35,561 nt of DNA from NCBI GenBank assembly GCA_903906635.1, contig CAIVLE010000183.1, positions 67,769 through 103,329 of the forward strand, in the 5' to 3' direction. The stretch comes from an uncultured Burkholderiales bacterium. GTDB lineage: Bacteria > Pseudomonadota > Gammaproteobacteria > Burkholderiales > Burkholderiaceae_C. Below, one piece after another: positions 27,346 to 35,561 of this stretch (positions are counted from its first letter, which is position 1; each line of letters begins with the position of its first letter). The position numbers and the translations under genes were made by a program. The notes under the pieces were generated by a model. It worked only from the letters and a program-made list of their open reading frames with translations. It made no database searches and was not told the origin of the DNA.

Positions 27346-28105
27346 GAAAGGCAATGGCATGTGGAGACGACACTTTAACGTGGCCGTGCTGGGCAGTGTT
27401 TGGCTAGGGGTTTGGCAGCATCGCACAGCAGCTGCCGATCAAAAGGTAATCACCTCAAGCGGACAAGGCATGGAGGGGGAAGTTTGGTCTACGGGGCCCC
27501 ATCGGCGCGCCCCCTCCAAAACAGCGCCTCCGCCTCCCGGCTCTGCACCTGCTGCCAGTATTTTGGTCGTGGGGGACTCGCTCAGCGCCGAGTACGGAAT
27601 TGCACGTGGTGCGGGTTGGGTCAATTTGTTGGCCATGAAACTGCGTGCTGAACGCCCCGATGTGCAGGTGGTCAACGCCAGCATCAGTGGAGACACCACG
27701 GCGGGCGGACGCTCACGCCTGCCCGCTGCCTTGGCGCAAGTCCGCCCGGTGATGGTGGTCATCGAGCTCGGGGGGAACGATGCCCTGCGAGGTCTAGACC
27801 TGAGTAGCAGCCAACAAAACCTAGAAGCCATGATCGAGGCCTCACGGGCGGTCAACGCACACGTGGTACTGGTGGGCATGCAAGTGCCCCCCAATTACGG
27901 CCCCGACTACAGTGCCAAGTTTGCCGCGATGTTTGCCACCCTGGCCAAAAAACACCGAACAGGCTTGGTTCCTTTTTTGTTGCAAGGCATTGCCGACCGT
28001 CCTGACGCCGCGCAGTGGTTCCAGCCTGACCGCATCCACCCTCGCGAAGAAGCGCATCCTCGGATGTTGGCCAATGTCTGGCCTGAAATTAAAAAACAGT
28101 TGTAA
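27344..28105 (+). CDS. tesA: Arylesterase / acyl-CoA thioesterase I, SGNH (GDSL) hydrolase
   Basis: A periplasmic lysophospholipase/thioesterase-type enzyme of 253 residues. The N-terminus ([10 protein letters not shown] plus hydrophobic FNVAVLGSVWLGVW, then AAADQ) looks like a signal peptide cleaved near residue 31. A proline-rich linker follows to residue 70. SGNH blocks: Ser79 in VVGDSLS, Gly116 in SISGDTT, Asn145 in LGGNDA, Asp229/His232 in PDRIHP. The ATG at 27344 has AGGGG eight bases upstream; ATG 27359 is an alternative. Its start codon overlaps the divergent ybbA start. The linker is longer than in E. coli TesA. Confidence 0.92.
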   Translation: MKGNGMWRRHFNVAVLGSVWLGVWQHRTAAADQKVITSSGQGMEGEVWSTGPHRRAPSKTAPPPPGSAPAASILVVGDSLSAEYGIARGAGWVNLLAMKLRAERPDVQVVNASISGDTTAGGRSRLPAALAQVRPVMVVIELGGNDALRGLDLSSSQQNLEAMIEASRAVNAHVVLVGMQVPPNYGPDYSAKFAAMFATLAKKHRTGLVPFLLQGIADRPDAAQWFQPDRIHPREEAHPRMLANVWPEIKKQL

Positions 28106-28114
28106 GAGAGAGTT

Positions 28115-29209
28115 GTGAGCGTTCAATTCATTTCCGCGCAAGACGCCATCACCCGCATGGCCACACCATTGGGTTCTCCAGGGGGCTTTAGCACCATCAT
28201 TGACGCCCGCAGTGAAGACGAGTTCGCACTCGACCACCTGCCGGGCGCGGTCAACTGGCCCTCGCTTAATAACGAGGAGCGCATTGTCATTGGCACCATG
28301 TACAAGCAGGTCAATGCCTTTGAAGCACAAAAGCATGGGGCTGCGCTGGTGGCGGCCAACATTGCGCAGCATATTCAACGCGAGGTCTTGCCTTTGCCTC
28401 GCACCTGGCAACCCTTGATTTACTGCTGGCGGGGTGGCAAACGCAGCGGTTCATTGGCCATGGTCTTGGGTCAAATTGGCTTCAAAATTCACTTGATCGA
28501 AGGCGGATACAAAGCTTTTCGGGCAGCGTTGCTGGCCTCTATTCCAGAACTGGTGGCCCCCATCCAATGGCGCGTGGTGTGTGGGCCCACGGGTTCTGGC
28601 AAAACACGCTTGCTCCATGCCCTGTCCGCTGAAGGCGCACAGGTGCTGGACCTGGAGGGCTTGGCCAACCACCGCAGTTCCGTGCTGGGCCACATACCAG
28701 GCTTGCCGCAGCCCAGCCAAAAGCACTTTGACACGTTGGTGTGGACAGCGCTCAGAGGCTTTGACAGCTCACGACCTGTTTATGTGGAGTCTGAGAGCCG
28801 CAAAGTAGGCAATGTGTCTGTGCCCGAGGTCTTGATGTTGCGCATGCGTGAAAGCCCTTGCTTGGACTTGCAATTGGGCGATGACGAGCGTGTGGCCTTG
28901 TTGCTGGAAGACTATGACTTCTTTGTCAAAGACCCCGACTACTTTTGCAAACGCCTAGACGCCTTGGTCGAGCGGCGTGGCCGTGCGGTCGTGCAAGCCT
29001 GGAAAACGCAGGTCTTGGCAGGGCTGTATGAACCTGTGGTGCGCGAGTTATTGACCCTGCACTACGACCCGGGTTACGCAGAATCAACGCGGCGCAACTT
29101 CACACAGTTTGCACAAGCAAGGCAAGTGCAACCCAGTGACCGCTCCATGCCTGCCATGCGGGCCTTGGCACGGGAGATCTTGCGCCAAGAAGCAGCGCAA
29201 ACACACTGA
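28115..29209 (+). CDS. selU: tRNA 2-selenouridine synthase
   Basis: Replaces sulfur by selenium in 2-thiouridine at tRNA wobble position 34, via a geranylated intermediate, using selenophosphate (also called mnmH/ybbB). The 364-residue protein has an N-terminal rhodanese domain with Cys104 in YCWRGGKRS and a C-terminal P-loop domain with GPTGSGKT (157-164). The GTG at 28115 is preceded by AGAGAG; no better ATG gives the family N-terminus (FISAQDAI). It lies nine bases after tesA, so co-transcription is likely. selD, needed for selenophosphate, is not in the window. Confidence 0.94.
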   Translation: MSVQFISAQDAITRMATPLGSPGGFSTIIDARSEDEFALDHLPGAVNWPSLNNEERIVIGTMYKQVNAFEAQKHGAALVAANIAQHIQREVLPLPRTWQPLIYCWRGGKRSGSLAMVLGQIGFKIHLIEGGYKAFRAALLASIPELVAPIQWRVVCGPTGSGKTRLLHALSAEGAQVLDLEGLANHRSSVLGHIPGLPQPSQKHFDTLVWTALRGFDSSRPVYVESESRKVGNVSVPEVLMLRMRESPCLDLQLGDDERVALLLEDYDFFVKDPDYFCKRLDALVERRGRAVVQAWKTQVLAGLYEPVVRELLTLHYDPGYAESTRRNFTQFAQARQVQPSDRSMPAMRALAREILRQEAAQTH

Positions 29210-29221
29210 GGACGGCGCCAT

Positions 29222-30439
29222 TCAAACCTGCAGATGGCGCAGCGCCTGCGCCAAGTCATCTTGCAGGTCTTGTACGGTTTCAAGACCAATGCAAAAGCGC
29301 ACCACCCGACCAGGTTGGAGGTGCGTGTTGGCCAGTTGTCGCACTGCGGCCAAGTGATAGGGAACGACCAAACTCATCGGTCCGCCCCAGCTATAGCCAA
29401 TTTTGAACAAGCGCAGCGCATCGCAAAAGGCTTCGACCTGATGGACTGCCAAGCGGGGATCCACCACCACGCTGAATATCCCAGCCGCCAAGCCTTGAGG
29501 CTCTTGTGAGGTGACACACAATCGACGCCAATGGTCGTGCCCAGGCGCACCTCTCAAAGCCGGGTGCAACACCTGCACAAAAGCGGCTTGTTTCTGGCAC
29601 CAAGAGGCCAACTGCCTGGCAGCCAGGTCTTGGGCACGGTATCGCAAGGCCAAGCTGGGTAAGGAGCGCAACAACAATTCAACATCGTTGGCGCCCACGC
29701 CTGTGCCCAAGCGCATGTGGCTGAGTTTGAGAGTTTTGGCCAAAGCATCGCTGCGGGTGACGATGCTGCCCATGAGCACGTCACCGCCCCCACTGGGGTA
29801 TTTGGTCAAAGCATGGATGGTTAAATCCACGCCCAATGGTGCATCCCCCTGCCCTGGCGTGAGGTCAAAGGCGTTGAATGCCAAACCGGCCCCCCAGGTG
29901 TTGTCGAGCGCGCACATCACGCCACGTGATTTGCACAAGCGCACCAGAGCAACCAAGTCCGGAAACTCCATCGACACCGAGCCTGGCGCCTCCAGCCACA
30001 CCAGGCGCGTGCGCGGTGTGATGCGTGCCGCCAAGTCGTCAAGGTTCATGGCGTCATAAAACTGGTGGCTGATGCCAAAGCGCGCCAACTCGCCCTCAGC
30101 CAATGCCTTGTTGGGCCCATAGGCGTTGTCGGGAATGAGCACCTCATCTCCTCCATGGAGCAAGGCCAAGTCAACATGGGCAATTGCAGCCAAGCCACTG
30201 GGCGTCAAGATGCAGTGCGTGCCCCCCTCTAAGGTTGCCAAGCGCTCTTCCAAGGTGAACGTGGTGGGCGTGCCGTGCAAGCCGTAGGTGTAGCTCGACT
30301 TGTTCAACCACTCACGCGATTTCATGGCGGCGACGTTGGGAAAAATCACCGTGGATGCTTTGAAGACCCCCACTTGAGGGGCTTCAAACTCAGCAGGCGG
30401 CTGATAAGGATGGTGGATGAGTTCGGTGCTTGGGGTCAT
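29222..30439 (-). CDS. metC: Cystathionine beta-lyase (PLP-dependent trans-sulfuration enzyme)
   Basis: Cleaves cystathionine to homocysteine, pyruvate and ammonia in methionine synthesis. The 405-residue protein belongs to the Cys/Met metabolism PLP family: YTYGLHGTPTT near residue 50, TPSGLAAI, the pyridine-binding Asp179 in ALDNTWGAG and Schiff-base Lys213 in HALTKYPSGGGDVLMG. The beta-lyase call rests on overall resemblance to proteobacterial MetC; cystathionine gamma-synthase or gamma-lyase activity cannot be excluded. It is convergent with selU (12 bases between stops) and lies beyond the terminator of the purA-side operon. Confidence 0.87.
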   Translation of the reverse strand: MTPSTELIHHPYQPPAEFEAPQVGVFKASTVIFPNVAAMKSREWLNKSSYTYGLHGTPTTFTLEERLATLEGGTHCILTPSGLAAIAHVDLALLHGGDEVLIPDNAYGPNKALAEGELARFGISHQFYDAMNLDDLAARITPRTRLVWLEAPGSVSMEFPDLVALVRLCKSRGVMCALDNTWGAGLAFNAFDLTPGQGDAPLGVDLTIHALTKYPSGGGDVLMGSIVTRSDALAKTLKLSHMRLGTGVGANDVELLLRSLPSLALRYRAQDLAARQLASWCQKQAAFVQVLHPALRGAPGHDHWRRLCVTSQEPQGLAAGIFSVVVDPRLAVHQVEAFCDALRLFKIGYSWGGPMSLVVPYHLAAVRQLANTHLQPGRVVRFCIGLETVQDLQDDLAQALRHLQV

Positions 30440-30460
30440 GTGCCGATATTAACCATCCAG

Positions 30461-30488
30461 AAAAGAAAAACTCCGCCTTCAAGCGGAG
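30461..30488 (-). terminator. Intrinsic terminator after the phosphoribosyltransferase gene
   Basis: On the minus strand CTCCGC-TTGAAG-GCGGAG forms a perfect 6-bp stem followed by TTTTTCTTTT. It lies between the phosphoribosyltransferase stop (30525) and the metC start, and ends the hisZ-purA run. Confidence 0.8.
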
Positions 30489-30524
30489 TCATTCATGCAC
30501 AAGGCCTTGGGAACAAGAGAAGGA

Positions 30525-31049
30525 TTACACCTTCCACTTCTCTAGCAAAGCCGCAGGGCGCATGTTGTCATAGGGCTCAAAGGGTTGATGAATCCACGGG
30601 TTGGTGGGCAAATAGTCGATCGAGTAGTCAGGCTTGAAGGCCGAGACGCCTTTGGTCCAAATCACTGCTGTGCGCAATTCGGTGATGGGCGCGTAATTGT
30701 TTTTAAGCTGGTCCACCACCGCTTTGAGGGTGTGTCCGGTATCGGCCAAATCGTCGACCAACAACACGCGCCCCGCGATCTCACCCTTGGGTGTGGTGAT
30801 GAAACGCGCGATGTCCAAGTGACCTTGCACCGTTCCAGCATCAGCGCGGTAAGAGCTGGTTGACATGATGGCCAAGGGCTTGTCAAAAATACGCGACAAA
30901 ATGTCACCAGGTCGCATGCCGCCACGCGCCAAGCAAAGGATGGTGTCGAATTCCCAGCCTGATTGATGGATTTTGATGGCGAGCTTTTCGATCAGGTTGT
31001 GGTATTCGTCATAAGACACGTACAGGTGTTTGCCGTCTTCGGTCAACAT
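30525..31049 (-). CDS. Purine phosphoribosyltransferase, Gpt/hypoxanthine type
   Basis: A 174-residue type I phosphoribosyltransferase. The PRPP-binding motif is VLLVDDLADTGHTLK, preceded by the flexible-loop region and the ILCLARGGMRPGDILSR segment. Such proteins salvage purine bases; its place next to purA suits hypoxanthine, xanthine or guanine as substrate, but the base specificity cannot be read with certainty. The ATG at 31049 is chosen because AAAGGA precedes it at a good distance; the frame continues to 31064 without a better site. It lies 18 bases after purA in the same direction and ends in a clear terminator. Confidence 0.85.
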   Translation of the reverse strand: MLTEDGKHLYVSYDEYHNLIEKLAIKIHQSGWEFDTILCLARGGMRPGDILSRIFDKPLAIMSTSSYRADAGTVQGHLDIARFITTPKGEIAGRVLLVDDLADTGHTLKAVVDQLKNNYAPITELRTAVIWTKGVSAFKPDYSIDYLPTNPWIHQPFEPYDNMRPAALLEKWKV

Positions 31050-31067
31050 GGTGGATCCTTTCAAAAA

Positions 31068-33594
<2,527 letters not shown>

Positions 33595-33650
33595 GAGATG
33601 AGGGGGGCTGTTAAAAAAGAGATTTTACCGGGCTTATGGGGCAGATCCCA

Positions 33651-33845
33651 TCAACCCAGCCACCACAAGATCAAAACACCGGTCAACACGAGCGCCAAAC
33701 CGAAGAATCGAATCTGTCCATTGTGCAAAGACAAGATTTGCATCATTTTTTTTCGCCACCCTTCGGGTGAAGCAAAAGGCATGATGCCTTCAAAGACCAT
33801 CATCAGGCCAAACGCTGTCCACAGCACGTCGCTGTTGAAGTCCAT
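33651..33845 (-). CDS. DUF2065 family small membrane protein
   Basis: A 64-residue protein similar to E. coli YjeT. Two hydrophobic segments are visible (LWTAFGLMMVFEGIMPFA and the C-terminal IRFFGLALVLTGVLILWWLG), separated by a basic loop (GWRKKMM). It is conserved next to hflC in many proteobacteria, which supports a real gene; its role is unknown. It begins 12 bases after the hflC stop. Confidence 0.88.
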   Translation of the reverse strand: MDFNSDVLWTAFGLMMVFEGIMPFASPEGWRKKMMQILSLHNGQIRFFGLALVLTGVLILWWLG

Positions 33846-33857
33846 GAGGATTGCCTG

Positions 33858-34763
33858 TTATTTCTTGGCTGGAGCAGCCGATGAGGCGCCACTGCCACGA
33901 AACGCTTTGAAGAAGTCGGTGGAGGGATCGACCACCATGACATCACTCTTTTTGCTGAAGGTGGTTTTGTAGGCTTCTAGGCTACGGTAGAACTGTGCAA
34001 ACTGGGCATCTCGGCCAAAGGATTCGGCGTAAATTTGCGCGGCTTGGGCATCACCCTCACCTTTGATTTTTTGAGCCTCCCGGTAGGCGTTGGCCACCGT
34101 GACCTCACGCTGGCGATCAGCGTCGGCGCGGATTTTTTCACCCTCTGCTGCTCCCGTTGAGCGCAGCTCATTGGCCACGCGTTTGCGCTCAGCCTCCATG
34201 CGCCGGTACACCGACTCGGTGATGGCGTCTACGTAATCGGCGCGCGTGATGCGCACATCCACCACATCCACGCCCCAAGGCTTTGCCCCTTTGACGGCGG
34301 CCAAGACCTCGCGCTTGACGTCTTCGAGTAAGGCTTCGCGCTTGAGGGACAACAGCTCTTTGACAGTGCGCTTGTTGATTTCTTCTTGAAAGGCGTTGCG
34401 CACCACGCGCGCGAGTTGGATGGCACCAGCACTCTCATCCAGCCCCACATTGCGGATGTACTCCGAAGGGTCGGTGATGCGCCAACGGGCGTACCAGTCA
34501 ATCACGACACGCTGCTTTTCGGCGGTCAGCATGGGCTCGGTATCGGCGTTATCAAGGGTCAATAAACGTTTGTCAATGTAGGTGACGTTTTGAAACGGAG
34601 GGGGTAACTTGACATTGAGTCCCGGCTCGGTGATCACGTCCTTGATCTGCCCCAAGGAATACACCACACCAAACTGGCGTTGATCGACGACAAACAACAT
34701 CGAGCTGATGAGGGCCAATCCGACCAATGCGGAGGAAATATAAAAACCAATTTTGCTATTCAT
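33858..34763 (-). CDS. hflC: Protease modulator HflC
   Basis: An SPFH/band-7 protein of 301 residues that forms the HflKC complex, a membrane cage around the FtsH protease. An N-terminal signal anchor (ISSALVGLALISSMLFVV) is followed by the band-7 domain (VDQRQFGVVYSLGQ, GLNVKLPPPFQNVTYIDKR) and a coiled-coil rich in Ala, Glu and Arg (ERKRVANELRSTGAAEGEKIRADADR). The C-terminus is AAPAKK. It lies 15 bases after hflK, the usual order. Confidence 0.96.
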   Translation of the reverse strand: MNSKIGFYISSALVGLALISSMLFVVDQRQFGVVYSLGQIKDVITEPGLNVKLPPPFQNVTYIDKRLLTLDNADTEPMLTAEKQRVVIDWYARWRITDPSEYIRNVGLDESAGAIQLARVVRNAFQEEINKRTVKELLSLKREALLEDVKREVLAAVKGAKPWGVDVVDVRITRADYVDAITESVYRRMEAERKRVANELRSTGAAEGEKIRADADRQREVTVANAYREAQKIKGEGDAQAAQIYAESFGRDAQFAQFYRSLEAYKTTFSKKSDVMVVDPSTDFFKAFRGSGASSAAPAKK

Positions 34764-34778
34764 GTTCTTGCTTCCTGA

Positions 34779-35561
34779 TCAACGGCCATCACGGTCACGG
34801 GTGCGGCCATCGCGCGCACGCATGTCAAGAGAGCTGGCGTTTCCTGCGGCTGGTGTGGCAGGGGGTGTGGTCTCATTGGCAGCGGGTGCTGCAGAAGAGG
34901 CAACGCCTTGTGAGGCTTGCTGGATGATTTTGTCCAGCGGCAAGTACAACAAGTTGGAGCCTTGTTTGGTGTCGACCAACACCTTGGTCACGTTGCTGTA
35001 GATCTGCTGCATGGTGTCGATGTACAAGCGGTCACGTGTGACTTGGGGGGCCTTTTGGTATTCGGTGTACAACGACTTGAATCGCTGGGCATCCCCCTGT
35101 GCTTGAGCGACGATGCGTGCCTTGTACCCATCGGCCTCTTGTTTCAAACGCGAGGCGGTTCCCACTGCGCGTGGGACCACATCATTGGCATAGGCTTCGG
35201 CTTCGTTCTTGGCGCGCTCGCGCTCTTGTCCCGCTTTGAGCACATCGTCAAAAGCCGCTTGCACTTGTTCAGGAGGTCGCACACCACCTTGCTGCAAGTT
35301 GATGCCAACCACCTCGATGCCAACTTTGTAGTGATCCAAAATTTGTTGCATCAAGCTGCGAATGCGCGGACCTATTTGGTCGCGCTCGTCGGACATGGCC
35401 GAGTCCATCTTCATCTTGCCCACGACTTCACGCACCGCCGTTTCGGCGGCTTGCACCACAGTGTCGGTGGGATTCTTGGTTTCAAACAAATAGGCGCGTG
35501 CATCGGTCAAGCGGTACTGCACGGCAAACTTGATTTCCAAAATGTTTTCGTCTTCGGTCAG
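34779..35561 (-). CDS. hflK: FtsH protease activity modulator HflK, 5' partial
   Basis: The 3' part of hflK; the frame runs off the right edge, and the extra residues LTEDENILEIKFAVQYRL match the SPFH domain interior, so the TTG at 35540 is not the start. The rest shows the band-7 domain (GIEVVGINLQQGGVRPPEQVQAAFDDV) and a coiled-coil with Ala/Glu-rich stretches, then a Pro/Ala-rich tail ending in DMRARDGRTRDRDGR, longer and more basic than in HflC. The N-terminal glycine-rich cytoplasmic part and membrane anchor are outside the window. It pairs with hflC to control FtsH. Confidence 0.95.
   Translation of the reverse strand: MTEDENILEIKFAVQYRLTDARAYLFETKNPTDTVVQAAETAVREVVGKMKMDSAMSDERDQIGPRIRSLMQQILDHYKVGIEVVGINLQQGGVRPPEQVQAAFDDVLKAGQERERAKNEAEAYANDVVPRAVGTASRLKQEADGYKARIVAQAQGDAQRFKSLYTEYQKAPQVTRDRLYIDTMQQIYSNVTKVLVDTKQGSNLLYLPLDKIIQQASQGVASSAAPAANETTPPATPAAGNASSLDMRARDGRTRDRDGR

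Overview
The window looks like chromosome of a betaproteobacterium of the order Burkholderiales, most likely family Comamonadaceae (Limnohabitans/Rhodoferax-like). This is inferred from gene content and order: hflK-hflC-DUF2065-hisZ-purA, rnfH(ratB)-ratA next to smpB, guaB-guaA leading towards tadA and an LD-carboxypeptidase, a second long IF-1, and a moderately high G+C content. No rRNA, tRNA or CRISPR array was seen. Most of the window is compact housekeeping DNA with many overlapping start/stop codons (ATGA or TGATG), which I used to correct several start sites.

Left end (1-1643): a tyrosine recombinase of the DUF3701-containing type, cut by the window edge. It is followed by the only long gene-free stretch (about 330 bp). 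That stretch is AT-rich and carries a 150-bp MITE-like element with 21-bp terminal inverted repeats and a 5-bp target duplication, ending 7 bp from the ldcA stop codon.

1644-9497 (minus strand): ldcA, a class I methyltransferase, a tadA gene fused to a degenerate alpha/beta-hydrolase-like domain, a PaiB-type FMN-binding protein, a long IF-1 paralogue, guaA, guaB (GMP synthesis), and ratB/rnfH-ratA. smpB diverges from ratA at 9525, and ygiQ (radical SAM) and murI lie on the minus strand up to 13333.

13383-21801 (plus strand): a gap-free Entner-Doudoroff cluster zwf-pgl-edd-eda-pgi, which takes glucose-6-phosphate to pyruvate plus glyceraldehyde-3-phosphate with Pgi linking to fructose-6-phosphate. 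A FabG-like SDR gene and two overlapping half-size chromate (CHR) transporter genes follow.

21826-27345 (minus strand): rlmB, overlapped by 43 bp by the end of a 1354-residue protein. That protein combines a GT-A-like domain, about ten TPRs, a GT9-like domain, about three further TPRs and a second GT9-like domain. The TPR-GT9 module is a tandem duplication with a 438-residue period, and its gene is more AT-rich than its surroundings. It sits directly downstream of ybbA, where the permease ybbP would be expected. It is the most unusual object in the window and looks like a lineage-specific glycosylation enzyme.

27344-35561: tesA and selU/mnmH (plus), then metC-like, a Gpt-like phosphoribosyltransferase, purA, hisZ, a DUF2065 protein, hflC and the 3' part of hflK (minus). 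Purine metabolism recurs: guaA/guaB, purA and the phosphoribosyltransferase.

Functional calls rest on reading motifs in the translations; no database search was run.
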